From assembly GCA_019915135.1 (NCBI GenBank), contig JAHLMK010000007.1:2542001-2606000 (forward strand): 64,000 bases of DNA, in the 5' to 3' direction. The first letter of the stretch is position 1. Every line of letters begins with the position of its first letter. The DNA is from Strobilurus pachycystidiatus (Eukaryota > Basidiomycota > Agaricomycetes > Agaricales > Physalacriaceae). Under the pieces are notes generated by a model. The model was not told the origin of the DNA. It saw only the letters and a program-made list of their open reading frames with translations, and searched no databases. A program made the translations under genes and the position numbers. Shown piece by piece: positions 11,906 through 23,463 of this stretch.

Positions 11906-12346
11906 CACGCCACACTCCTGTACTTCTATCGACATATCCGTTATTGCTTATTTATTTGTTGTATCTGTATCTCACCTCGACTGCTATCGCGACATGTATT
12001 GTCTGATCTATATCCACCTTTACGATGCTTCATCCTCTGTAAAGCCTACTAGTTTATCTTATGGTCGTACGAACTTTCCGATACTTACATTGTGTTCCAA
12101 GCCGCCGACTCATCCATGGGCTGAATAGTAAGCGTTCGTTTTGTGCTTGAAAGATGGTGCATACCAAGGTATATCGACCGTAGCCCTGGCCATGGCAAGC
12201 AAGCTCTGCTGACAGCGAGATGAGGACGAAACAACGGATAAAAAGTGTCACAATTGGCTATTCCTCGCAAGTACGGGTCAAAAAATGCTGGTAAGAAATT
12301 CAATTGATCGTGGAGTCATACATGGAATGCAGATGCCTAGCGGTGC
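11906..12346. other. Intergenic between FAN1 and the transposon
   Basis: About 440 bp of 3' flank, with AT-rich sequence after the FAN1 stop. Nothing recognisable is present. Confidence 0.5.
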
Positions 12347-12354
12347 TACTTCTT
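12347..12354. repeat. Target-site duplication, left copy
   Basis: TACTTCTT, identical to 14319-14326 on the other side of the element. Confidence 0.8.
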
Positions 12355-14318
12355 TATGGTGGGTATAGTGGGTAATAATCCAATTTGGCACTTTGGACTT
12401 TTACTTACTTTACAGAGGCACTTTTTGACCTTACTTTACATTTTGTCTGGCTTTTGACATGACTTGATGTGCCGGACAATGGAGTTGCTCGTGGTCTACA
12501 CTCATGATTCATCTGTGGTATACATACGTAACATAGGATACTGGATCCGGACTTTTCAGAGGCGGCATCGGGATGCGCCAATCCCAAACAGGAAGGCGGC
12601 AATCATTCCCGCGGCTTAAGTATAAGTCGTCGTCATGGTCCGCCGCTGAAGCGCTGAACATGCCGCTACTTCTACAGCGCCGCTATGATGATGGGCCATC
12701 TCAATTCTCAGCCTCAAGTGATACCTGACACCGAGGGCAGCCACCTGAGCAGACATCAGTGTCTGCCAATATGGCAGACACTCGGAACAAAGGGAGACAC
12801 TAAGGGCAGAGCCGGTTAGTGCGCAAGGCCAGGAGGATGGTGGCATTGCTCAGTGCCTCACTCTCGCCAAAACTGTCCGCACATGTACTTTCAGTTGTAA
12901 ACCCGGCTGCCCGACCATAATCCCGCCTCTTAACCGACGTCAGCTTTCGATAAGATGATGAAGGAGGACGTGCTCGGTGCTGTGCTCGATGCTGAATTCC
13001 GTGTGATAGATATTGCGGGTGACAAAAGGGCCGTCGTTCATGTTCTGAGACTGTTAGAAAACCATAAGTCAGAATCCGATAATTAAACAGGAAATGCGCG
13101 ACGGCGAGTCGTTATGTCTGATTTGAGGGCAGCAGATACTCGCGCGCAGTCGGACATGTCTCTCAAAATTTTCGTTGCTGACAGGGACCTCAGGCAGCGC
13201 GCGCTAGACGTCTACTGAGATGATGCTCACTGGAACATTTGTTCTAGGAGGCGGCTAGGGAGATGATGTCGTCGCTCTTGCAAAAAGTTTCAGCAGAATT
13301 GAGATAGAAAATGCGACGATGTACCGTTTGCGCAATCCCCAATTTGATGCAGTGGCAAGCAATGACTCCACGAAACATCAGCCATTTCAAGTTCAACATT
13401 GACGCCAAGGATCGCGCCGTCCAACCCAAGTACGCTCCCAACATCGGCGGCCTCCAGCTGGCGCAGGGTGCAAATGATAAGCGAAACAGCAAGCTTACAG
13501 TATGAAGAAGCTCCTGGTGATAATCCTATACTGAATGGTACCGTACCTGTAGCCGATACTTTTGGGTCTGGAAAGCAGGACAGACATGGACAGAAACAAA
13601 GAGGTCGACACCCTTGAGGAAACAAATCAAGGCTTGACAAGCAACGCAGCTGGCAAGAATTGGTAATCAAGATAGTTGGGCGGGAGTTCGACTCGAGACA
13701 GGCAGGTCACAGTGGTGAGGCCTGACGCGCTCAGGCTGAATAGGGCCAAAGGTCATGGCAATGGGCCAATGGCTATGCCATCGCTCTGGATTGGTCGTTG
13801 GGCGCAATGGCAACTTAGGGTTCGCAGGTCCGCAGTGACAGTGACGATTGAACCTGAGGGATGAGGGCGCGGGAACGACTTCAGAGACTTGATAGCGGAG
13901 AGTACGACCCAAAATCAAGACGAAGGAAGTTATGCTAAAGACCTCAGGAGCACCAGCGGCGGGTGCGGGTTGAATGGCTGACGATGCTATTTGCGATTGG
14001 TTGCAAGCGTTTGCGCCTAGCGATGAAAGGAAGGATATGACGGAAGCCCGCCGCCCGCGGCTTGATCAGGCACAATAGCTAAATAATAATGTAAATATCT
14101 ATAACAGGAAGTGGCAGCCCCGACGGCGCGTCCCGACTGTTTCTACTATTGGCGTGTCTGTGACCTTTTACATGTGCTCTCTACAACAAGACTACTGGCA
14201 CTTTGGTGAAATGCTGGAGTCAGACTCTGAAAGCCAAAGCCAGAGTATGAAAAGCCGGCCAAACTGAAAAGTAAAGTACCAAAGTGCCGACTTGGATTAT
14301 TACCCACTATACCCACCA
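12355..14318. mobile_element. Non-autonomous DNA transposon with ~40-bp TIRs, hAT-like
   Basis: The left end (from 12355, TATGGTGGGTATAGTGGG) and right end (to 14318) are inverted copies. About 29 bp match perfectly, then a shared GGCACTTTGG extends the similarity to about 42 bp. The 8-bp flanks are identical direct repeats, TACTTCTT at 12347-12354 and 14319-14326, a target-site duplication of hAT length. The 1.96-kb interior has only short open frames and no transposase, so it is a deletion derivative or MITE-like passenger. Its right TIR supplies the last codons and the stop of NOP12. The left end carries two extra bases (TA) relative to the right TIR, which makes the exact terminus ambiguous by 2 bp. 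Confidence 0.8.
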
Positions 14319-16075
14319 TACTTCTTCATGTTTCGCTTGGATAGACTCTGCTCACTTCTCACTCTCCTCGCCGGCTTGGATGGTGCGTGCTTGCCGGGAC
14401 CGGCAGGTTTCTTCCGCACCCTGTCGCGCACCTTGACCTCCTTGCTCATCGAATTCCTCGCCTTCTTCTTCTCCAACCGCCTTGCTATCCGATCAGCGTC
14501 AGACGACTTGACTTGCTTCCGCGCGTCCTTGCTCAGGTGTGCAAGGCGATCACCGAGGGATGGATCACCAGCACGGATGGTGACAGGTGCCTTCCGTGTC
14601 GATGTCGACGGACCAGCAGGTGCTTTGCTTGCGGGAGGGGCGTTTCTACTAGTCAGGGTCTTGCAACGCTGTACTCGAAGTTTGCGCTTGGCAAACCTGA
14701 GTTTGCCCTCTTCGAGAGCGATGATCTCATCCACACATTGTTTGTCCTTGGTAACACCATCAGCTTATGGCAATTCGGTATGAGAAGAGAAAGTTCTTAC
14801 CGAGAATTGAATATAGGCGAAACCTTTCCCTAACTGCGTCTCCCTGTCGCGCACTATCCGCACTCTGGTCACCCAGACACTTCCTTCAGGCGGGGGACCT
14901 CTCTCAGCGCTCATGGCGCCCTCGAAGAATATCCTCAAATCCTCGTCTTTGCTTGCAAAGTCAAGGTTACCCACGAACACCGACAGTTTCGGGTCGCCAA
15001 CCGCGTCTGGGATACCCACAACATCGACACGAATGACACGCTCCATCAAGGTCGTCCCATTGCAATTTTCTGCCGCCAATTGCGCAGTGGCGTAGGGAGA
15101 CGATTCTGGTTTGTCGGGGATGTGCGCGAAGACCACGTATGCGTTGACGCTCGACGCAGATGAGTGGAAGTCCTGGTTGATGAAGGCGATCTTTTTTTTC
15201 TGGCTGGGAGTGAGAAATTGCTTCTCGTCGCCCTTTGCGTCGTCGTCTTTCCATTTCGACGCGCGCTCGCGGTCATGTGCACGCGTCTTTTCCTTGTCCT
15301 TGCCAGACCCCTTTGACTTGGCTTTGTCGTCGTCGGCGTCATCGGGGAGTTGGGATGTGGGTGTTTGGAATGCTATCGAGCGGAACCTGACGGATTCGAT
15401 TTTGGCATCGGGAACAGATGCGAGGACGTGGCGCTTCAATTGCTTCAAGTTGGACTATATTTATGTTCAGGTGAATGTAGCATTTGACAGGGATTAGAAA
15501 CAAACCTTTTTCTGGGCGACATCGACAGGTAGATTGCCAATAAAAATGGTCCGTTGATTCCGCTGTTCCGGTGTCTCGTCCTCTGGCACGAATTTGGACT
15601 TTTTTGTCTGAGCTTTCGACTTGTCGGAAACGGATTCGTGAACAAGTGTTGTCGGGTCGCCTTCGCCGTCGGACTCGTCACCTACTGACTCGACCTCGCT
15701 CTGGACGGTAGCAGACTCCTCAGCAGGAGCCTCCCTCGCACGCTCGTACGTCTCCTCCAAGTTACCATCGCCCTCGTCCTGGTCGTCTGAATCCGCAATC
15801 TGCTTCACAATTTCCTTCTTTTGCTTCTTCTCTTTCTTCGCTTTGTGTTTCGGTCCTTCCGCCTTCAGTTTTTTCTTTTCTGGTGCAGATTCTGTCGTCT
15901 CATTTTTGCGTTTCTTCTGGGTGATCGTCGACGGCCCGGCTTGTGCTTGGGGAAGAACCTGACAAAAAGATGAGACCTATACAATATGCAAAACAAGGAG
16001 GCGCACATTGGAGAAGAACGCGTCTAATTCCGAGTCCTTGCTCTTGGACGAGAGGAGCAGCGAACTTAGAGACAT
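14300..16075 (-). CDS. NOP12: Nop12/RBM34-like nucleolar RNA-binding protein, C-terminus extended by a transposon
   Basis: Four exons (16075-16007, 15958-15506, 15454-14801, 14746-14300; introns 48, 51 and 54 nt) encode 540 residues. Nop12 is a nucleolar protein for pre-25S rRNA processing. Seen: a Lys/Glu-rich N-terminal third (KKRKNE, KHKAKKEKKQKK), then RRM1 starting RTIFIGNLPVDV with an acidic/basic insertion, RRM2 starting LSVFVGNLDFASKDEDLRIFF with the RNP1-like GKGFAYIQF, and a basic C-terminal tail. The last intron is chosen so that QFS joins DKQCVDEI in phase. The final residues YGGYSG and the stop codon lie in the TIR of the neighbouring element; before insertion the protein would have ended at NMKK. 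Confidence 0.88.
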
Positions 16076-16714
16076 TGTGGTCGATACCGAAAATGCTGCA
16101 GTCCCAAAAAGGAATATACCCGGGGCCCCTTCTCCTCTTGGTCAAACACGCTCTTTTGGCAATAGCGCTCACTCCGTCTGGCCCACGTCTGTCGGGCAGC
16201 CGGCTGCGTGCTGACAGAGAATAAAGATGCGTCTTGGTGACATTGTCTGACCATTGCCTTGGGGATTCATTGCTCTTCACGATGCCAACGTGCACATCGA
16301 CTTCTGGTCATACTCTATACACTACTGGGATTGACGCTATCCTCGACATTGACCCGGACAGGAAACCCTTTGACATTCAATGCATAGAACACTCATCGCT
16401 TACTTCTCTTCAAACTTCTAGTCGAATTGTGTATCGGTTGTTGGTACTCGGACCGAATCCTATGCTGCAAGCCGAATTCAGCATATAGGCGCACGCTCAA
16501 GGTGAGTTTGTAACTTCTGGTTGCTCATTTTTCTCCTGAAAAGTATTCAGGAAGGAATAGGACACACTTCTGTTGTTTTCTTGTGGGACGAAGAAGCGGT
16601 AGGCACAGGATATTTCAACAAGATGCGCAAGTACTCGAACTCTACGTCCATGCCATAGAGTCTGATTGAAACAACTCGGACTGTCTCAAACCTCAGCCCT
16701 CATAATCTCAACTC
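16076..16714. other. Intergenic, NOP12 promoter side
   Basis: About 640 bp upstream of NOP12. The open frames here are short and antisense to one another, and I recognise no feature. Confidence 0.5.
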
Positions 16715-17243
16715 TTGTCTTCACCAAATCGACAGCCCTCTTGTGACCCAGCGTCGGGTGACAACCGAAATATCTATATGTCCAATTTTGCGACCATGAT
16801 TCGTCGACAGTCCCAGTCTGTATCGTCTTCTACCAGTATGCCAAAGAAAAGCAAGATATACACCAGCGAGGTGAATGTCCAATGTGAGTGTATTGTTCAT
16901 TCACTTTGAGTCTATCTTGTTCACTGTGAATCAGATTGAAGCCGTGACGCTCCCCTTGGACCCCTCCTCGTATCAATCGCGACGAATGATTCCCATTCAG
17001 GACTTCACTGATAATCTCTACAATCATCCAGTGCTGCTCCTCGTTCTGGGCCCGCTGCGAACATTTCCTGAAGCTGTTGATGCTGATCCGGCATCGTATT
17101 GTGTGCCGATTCAAGCTAAATTTCGTTTGAAGCTTGCACTTGGGAGACGTCTCGGATCGGACGGAAAGTTTCATATTGACACATCTACGTCGATTCAAAG
17201 TGAACTACAGTACATGATGATGGAGGGCAGAAGTGAAACGTAG
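16715..17243 (+). CDS. Hypothetical protein, two exons
   Basis: Candidate exons 16715-16870 and 16935-17243, joined by a 64-nt intron (GTGAATG..ATCAG) in phase 0, give about 154 residues. Start alternatives are the first Met or the one at MSNFATMIRR. The sequence is Ser-rich at the N-terminus and then unremarkable (LPLDPSSYQSRRMIPIQDF). No domain, signal peptide or helix is recognised. The case rests on the clean splice and continuous frame only. Confidence 0.35.
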
Positions 17244-17420
17244 TACTCTCCGTTTATATGCAGAGCGAGACTTTAGACCGGTCGGAGTCGAGACATAGGT
17301 CGATCGACACTTCGAGGTTGAATGCATAATCGAACGCCACCAGATATATATAGAATAGTGTTGAACAGATTGGTAGAACACGCGACAAAAATCAGCTGGC
17401 CTTGTGGTCTTCTCACATTA

Positions 17421-17535
17421 GGGAGTATCAGCAAAAGTTTCTGAGCCACAAACAACCAATGAGAATGCTCAGAAACTGTGGAGCAGCCAATCAGAATTGA
17501 GCACTTCGCTTTTGAGCCGTGTTGCTGATACTCCC
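17421..17535. mobile_element. 115-bp MITE-like element with 14-bp TIRs
   Basis: GGGAGTATCAGCAA at 17421 and its exact reverse complement ending at 17535. The interior repeats CTCAGAAAC-type motifs in both directions (TTTCTGAGC near 17438, GCTCAGAAAC near 17470). The flanks show no perfect duplication longer than ATT. Confidence 0.5.
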
Positions 17536-17774
17536 ATTCACCAACTGCAAACGACGGCGATCGTCCTTTTCGAGCGTACCATCATGCTCGCCTTATGATG
17601 TATTCCGACTTCGCCATCTTGTGTGTCGTCAGCTGACACCGAGAGCCGCTACGGTGCAAACAAATCCGTTCATTCGAAAAGTCGATACTAACAGTAGATA
17701 AGCTGTCACACGGACGAAGAGACTACGTATGCTAAGACAAGATGTATCTGGACGCTCTCGCGCGCTGAGGTCAT

Positions 17775-19125
17775 TCAGATTGTGCACTTGAAGATGGGTT
17801 AGCCTCATGGAGTGAGAAATTTGTGAGCGTACTTGAACTTTTGCCCACTCGTCAGCCACCTGGGACAGCCTGCGACTGAAGGTGTGTCTGCAGTCGGGGC
17901 AATGGAGATCTTGACTTTGGGCATATCCCTCGATCAGCCCAACAAGGAGCTGAGGGGAAAGGTCTGGCCAGAGAGAGTCAATCAACGGCAATAAAACAGA
18001 TAGGAACCGAACCTGGTGTCGCGTCTCGCAATACAAGCACGGTACTATGCTTCCAATATTCGGTCACCATGCTCTGCTTCTCATCCGTGCACAACAGATT
18101 GGTCCCGTGTGCAGTCGGCGGTCGTTCAAGGATGCGCTTGAGATTGGCAAGACGACTACTGCGCAGAACGAGCAGGCGATTGTGATAGGTATCACCAATA
18201 TATTGCCGCATTTGGTTTGTCACCTCGATGTTAGCAGACGACAGAAGGTGGCTAGAAGCGCGCACGGCAATGTCTTCGAGTTCATGATGCGCGGCGAGCG
18301 CAAAGACATCCAAAGGATAGTGGGGTATTTTCTCACAAAGTTGCGTGTGAAGGACGCTTGACGTATGCAGAGCAAGGTCCGCACGAAGCCCGTACACCGA
18401 CATGCGCCCGACCGCTTCAGTAAACGGACCCATTCCAAGCATAGGGCTCCAGTCGAGATTGCTGGGCGGGAAGAAGCTGATCGTGGTGAAGGACGCATAG
18501 ATCGCGTCGATAACGAGATACACGACGACGGAGGTCTCGTTGACTGTTATGGGCAAGGAGGAAGCAGAAGTGTCACCGGGAGCAAGAAGATTGTTGAAAT
18601 TATTCGTCGACGCAGCGAGGATGACATTCCGGTCAACGGGGAACGATATGCCATCCTTTGACCGGAGGATCAAGTCAGCGACTGTCCCGCCGGTACTGGG
18701 CCCCTGGGGTGCATTCGGCTGGGAAGTGCTGTTCCCCGTGTGCGGAGGCGCTGTGATTTGATCCCACTCGTCCAGAAGGGAGGTGCTCGAATACAATGAG
18801 GAAGGAGCAGGACGTAGACGATCGAGATAGCCTCTGTAGTCGTCAGGGTGGGGCATTTCAGCATCGTGGTATCCGTATGCCAGGTCGTTCGTGGCGTATT
18901 CTTCGTAAGGAGGCTATGGAGCCATCAGCTAAACGAAGGAGTTACAGGAGTTGGGGAGCGTACGTAGAACTGCGACGATGTAGTGGATGTCCCATAAGCA
19001 TTATCTTCCAGGTGATCAGACGGGGGTGTCACACTTTGCTGGACATTCCCGGGAGGCAGCGGGGTGTGTTGCCCTACCAGCGAGTCTTCCCCCGACTGAA
19101 ACGAAGTGTGACCCACGGTATACAT
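17775..19125 (-). CDS. BTB/POZ-domain protein
   Basis: Four exons (19125-18964, 18913-18013, 17963-17833, 17786-17775) give 401 residues. The last exon is only 12 nt (CTI-stop). A Ser/Pro/Tyr-rich N-terminal region precedes a BTB fold starting at ADLILRSKDGISFPVDRNVILAAS, with FFPPSNLDW and the helical VYGLRADLALH, the pattern of the large basidiomycete BTB family whose domain follows a disordered leader. A C-terminal CPDCRHTF segment has two Cys and one His but no complete zinc finger. BTB proteins mediate dimerisation and can act as cullin-3 adaptors; the specific role is unknown. Start chosen at MYTVGHTSF because the upstream sequence leaves this frame. Confidence 0.75.
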
Positions 19126-19688
19126 AACAGTGAGTGCTATGGCTGCCGAGTAGGTGGTAGATGGCAGTTCGCGAGAGCAAATATGTTCTGAGCGTTACAA
19201 TATTCTCGAATGGCTGTGTTTGGCAAGTGGCACCTTGGAAGGAACACCCGTGAAGCCATGTCTCGCTACTCAAACATCTATCTCATTTGCTGTCGGACGA
19301 ACACACGATCTCACCTTTGGCTGCTTGTACACTCTATGGTATGCGGCGGATGCACCCTTGTGTCCAGTCCAGTATATGCATCCAGTACTTGTCACGGATG
19401 CAAGTGCGAAAATCTGCCTGCACTATCTGTTCTGGTAGGTGCAAAATTGGTGTATGAAGCAGAAACTCGAGGGCTATACTCACCATCTAGCGATTCAGCG
19501 CCGTATTTTTGCAGTGAATCTCACGATGAGCATTTTGCCACGTGGTATTACTGGCACGACAGCACAGTAAGGACGCCGCAATGAAGTTGTTTTGCAGTCA
19601 TATCGTGCCCGGTATCTGTAAAAGACGATTTTTATTTGCAGCAGATATACCTTGGCGGTCACGATGACGATGGGCAATGAGTATCACT

Positions 19689-20172
19689 GGAGCTCTGGGG
19701 ACGGTTCTGCACAATGCACTACCTGTCTAGCACCTTCGTGAAGAGGTGACATTGCGATCTAGAGTTGACATTGACAGTCTTGAACGGCGGATGGTGGTGG
19801 AGTGCGGTCTCTTTGCGGGTTTGCCGGGATGGGAAGAACAAAAACCAACGAAAAAGGCGCCTTATCAGGCGACGCCTCGACAACGACCTCGCGGGGGCGG
19901 TATGACGAGCTGTGAGTAGGACCACCGGTGCTCTGGGAAACGTTCTGCCAGATGGACGACCTATCTTTGTGACGGTGCAGTCTAAACTATCGCTGACAGT
20001 CTCGGATGGGCGGCGAACCTGGTGAGGGTGGGTTCATGCAAGGTATGCCGCGATGGGGTGAAAAATGACAAAGAAAAAGGCGCCTCGGCACTCGACAGAT
20101 GAGAGACGACCTCGTAGGGGCTCAGTGTATTCCGGAATCGAGTGCGTCAATAGAAGGCATGACGAGCTGTGA
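19689..20172 (+). repeat. Diverged tandem duplication, ~238-bp unit
   Basis: Two copies begin GG(A/T)GCTCTGGG at 19689 and 19927 and end near 19916 and 20172 with GACGAGCTGTGA. Shared islands include AAAAGGCGCCT and CGACCTCG. The identity between islands is low. Confidence 0.55.
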
Positions 20173-21628
20173 AGTGCAAGGTACAAGCGAGAAAGGACCG
20201 ACACGGCCAATTTCTGCTGGCGTTTGTGGGCCGGGAGCGCAGCCAACCAGCAAGGTCGTCAAAAGGTCGCTACCAGGCCGCTAGAGGAAAAGCGAGAAAT
20301 GGGGAAGGTGAAGGCGCAGGTGGCCGAATCCGGCGATGCAGATTCGTTACAATGATCACGTTCAAGCAAGTCCAGCCCTATGCTTTCACGACACAGGCTT
20401 TCGCGGCGACACTTGACAGCAGCGGTCAACGACGAGGAGGACGTATCCTGCAGCGCGGTCCAAGGAGCGAGGAGCACCTCCTCAGGCTTTCCAGGCGGTC
20501 GGTTTGCTGGGTCCTGTCGCAGGCAAGAGCCCCCAAGGAAAGGCCACTGCTGTCAGGCAAAGGTGCGCCGCCGCGCTTACGCTCGCGTCCGGGATGACTA
20601 CTAAATGGCGCGGTACAGCCTAGGAATGGCCTACGTCCAATGAACCTCGACGCAAACAGTCATACATCGTCTATTCCGATCTTTTGGATGCGAATAATGG
20701 CGGTCATCGTCACATGCACTGGCTTGGAGATCAGCTCGACCAGGCAATCTACTTACAGTTGCAGCTCCGATATGTGGCGCCACGGGACGACTGATTGTTG
20801 GCCATGCCGCCCGAGGGACATCAGTCGGGACTCGGGAGAGCGTCTCTTGCCTGCAACGTTCCAAATGAACCGCTGAGCATATCGAGTGCGCGTACCTATG
20901 GAAAGCCGTTGTCAACTGACCGACGGTATACTCTGGCGGGGCGCAAGACTTGCAGAAGGTAGTCCCAGAATGGTCACCCGGTGTTCGCATTTTGGCTCCA
21001 TATACGCCCATACCAGGTCATAGGCCTATGCGCTTGAAGATGATGCGTGTGGAATCCACGGTGGAGGTGTTTACCGCCGAAATTCTCATTTGCGAAGCAG
21101 CGTCGTAGACATGAATGTCCGTCACGGCGGGGCTCCTTCCTGGGGAGTTTCACGGGAGAGCAAATACCGAGTCAGGCCGTATGTGTAAAGCGCACTGAGC
21201 GAGCAACCACTGCAAAATTGGCTGAGGTAAGTAAGCCAATAACCTATGGCAGCTCCACTGTGAGTGTCGCACCTCTGATCCAGAAACGGTTGCGCACCTT
21301 TGCAGCCCTCGAGACCGCTTCCGGCTCTTCGTACTTGAACAAGGTTCTGGTGTTCGCTTTGACAAAGTGGCAGTGCGGAGTAACATTCCAATGTGGAAGT
21401 ACCGACCCGCTGCCATTACCATAATTGCTGGTTGAATTCCATTTCTCCTCGTCCTGCTTGCTTAGCTTTCCAGTGACATTGCGCCTGTGACATTCATTTA
21501 TTTGCTGTGATGGTCGTTGATGTCATTCTTCCGTCACCGTGTTACACCTATCAGCCTTTCGGTCAAGTCATCCTTGTACTCGCCAGGCAGACGAAAACCC
21601 GAAGACAGTCGAAGGTTTTGGGATGAAC

Positions 21629-21676
21629 GATGCTGAGAAGCGGGCCAGTGATGCTGAGAAGCGGGCCAGTGATGCT
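21629..21676 (+). repeat. 21-bp tandem repeat, 2.3 copies
   Basis: GATGCTGAGAAGCGGGCCAG plus T, twice perfectly (21629-21649, 21650-21670), then GATGCT. It would translate as a DAEKRAS heptad if coding, but no gene is supported here. Confidence 0.8.
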
Positions 21677-22353
21677 CGGGTCGTCGGGTATGAAGTCTCT
21701 AAATTGATTCTGGGTCGTGCACTTCATGGCCCCCCGGACTCGAATGGTACAGTTGAGTCAAAGCGAGGAGGCGTCCATCCGCGAGATAAAGGTGGCGTAC
21801 TTTGTTTCTTCTACCACGCGTCTCTCGCTCAGTTGACCTGCTTCTAGGCTCCGATATGGGTACGAATGTCTTGGGTACGGCTGATGTATCCTCATATGGT
21901 CGCTTATATACGGATTCGATTATTCTAGGTTTACTGGAATGGACGCCCCGAAGAGGTCCTGTAAGGTCGTACGACAGCATGACCTACTGCGCTATACTGC
22001 GCGGCTCCATTGTCATCATGACCAAGGCAAGCGTCCGGGACTCCTTCGGGTTGAACAGCTGAATTTGGTGTTCACCACCGCTAGGTGGAAATTCGACGAA
22101 CATCTCCACGGTGAAAGGAGAGACCTCGTCGACGATGCTGGTTATGTGAATCAGCACGGTTCAGTCGAAAAGTATCCGCTCGGACAACTGTACTCATCCT
22201 TTCGCCCTCAACCTGTTATTCAGCACATCTTCGACTCCGTCAAAGGCAGTCTCAAAAGATGGTATGGAATCTGCTCGTTACACCGTCGTCATGTCTCAGG
22301 AGCTCGCAGTCCACGATGTTGTCAAGCTGGATACGCTCGTTACATTGGTACGC

Positions 22354-22500
22354 CCGAGCTTGGGGGTGTAAGCTGTAATACGAACCTTTTGATATCGAGA
22401 TGGGCATTGATTTTGGATGGACACTGCCGAGCTGGGGAGTGTAAGCTGTGATACAATCCTTCTGATATCGAGATGAGCACTGATTTCTGCAGTCCATTCC
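22354..22500 (+). repeat. Tandem duplication, 83-bp period
   Basis: The segment starting CCGAGCT at 22354 recurs from 22437. Shared blocks are GTGTAAGCTGT and TGATATCGAGATG. The second copy is diverged and runs to about 22500. Confidence 0.65.
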
Positions 22501-22807
22501 ATGCAGAGCAATTGTCTCACAAACAGCGTAAATGTGCAACAATCAACACAATGACTGACGCTGCAGCAGCGTCATCGATTCAACGTTGAACTCCCGGCGG
22601 TCGGCAACTTTTGCGGTAAGTCCTTCCGTGAACTCGTTCTCAGTCTGGTCTCATGAGGTCATGCGTAGTCATTTCAAGGTCAGAAGCATTCTTCAATTCG
22701 GCATGCCTTGACTTTGTAAGTTTGGTCAGTGGTTCGGACTTCGGACAAACCTGTGTTCTTGAAGGTATCAATGTGTAGGTCACGAGCGCTCTCGCCGCAA
22801 TAGAATT

Positions 22808-22960
22808 GGCACCGAAATGAAGGATAGAATTTGCGGCGCTGACATCGACGCGCAGAATAGCCAGGGCGATACGGCTTCTGACCTCTTCTTTCGGAAGCGT
22901 TGAGTCAGCGACGAGGACACCATATTTGGCCTTCATTTCGGTGCCCACCCAAATATGGTG
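22808..22960. repeat. Nested inverted repeats
   Basis: A perfect 16-bp pair, GGCACCGAAATGAAGG at 22808-22823 and its reverse complement at 22930-22945. Overlapping it is a 12-bp hairpin, CACCATATTTGG at 22918-22929 with its complement at 22949-22960. Confidence 0.6.
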
Positions 22961-23463
22961 AACCAAGCTGGGCTGGAGGCTGGAGCCGTCTCCCCGATAT
23001 GCTGCAGCTGTAAGCAGTAATCGTATTACAACCTGTCTTGGCCGTATGTGTTCTCAATACATCTCTGCGTGTTCATTTGGCTAAGATTAATATCACTCTC
23101 CTCGAGGAGCAATATCTTGATTACCACTTCTATGTCATTTTACAATCTGTCTCAACCGCTCTCTCGTTTGCTTTTTGTTGGTCGTGATGTGAGTGATTTC
23201 ATGCAACGAATGGGTATGACTAGGATTGCAGTCACCTCCTGCAACTTTATCCTGGATATTGGATCATCGTGTTATCAACCCGGACCTGTTAATTGTATGA
23301 GAGTTGCACGAAAGCAGCTGGTGAATACAAAACTTCTTACAGGTAATCTGCTTCCAAATCTCTTCCACAAAGGGTTCGGCGGCGACTCGCCACTCTGGTA
23401 TTCAGACAATCATTTACTAACATCTTACCTGGTAGACTACACAATGGATACTCAATGGAGACA

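Larger units (their letters stand above)
19126..23463. other. Gene-poor 4.3-kb spacer with diverged repeats
   Basis: No family-level gene found on either strand. It holds the tandem duplications at 19689-20172, 21629-21676 and 22354-22500 and the inverted repeats at 22808-22960, listed separately. Fragments with protein-like texture in shifting frames (about 21840-22330 +, 22640-22966 -) could be eroded genes, but none could be spliced convincingly. Confidence 0.5.

Noticed and set aside
20169..20597. 143-codon Arg-rich open frame
   Set aside because: It overlaps the diverged tandem repeat, and its composition (Arg, Gly, Ser) fits a random frame in GC-rich DNA.
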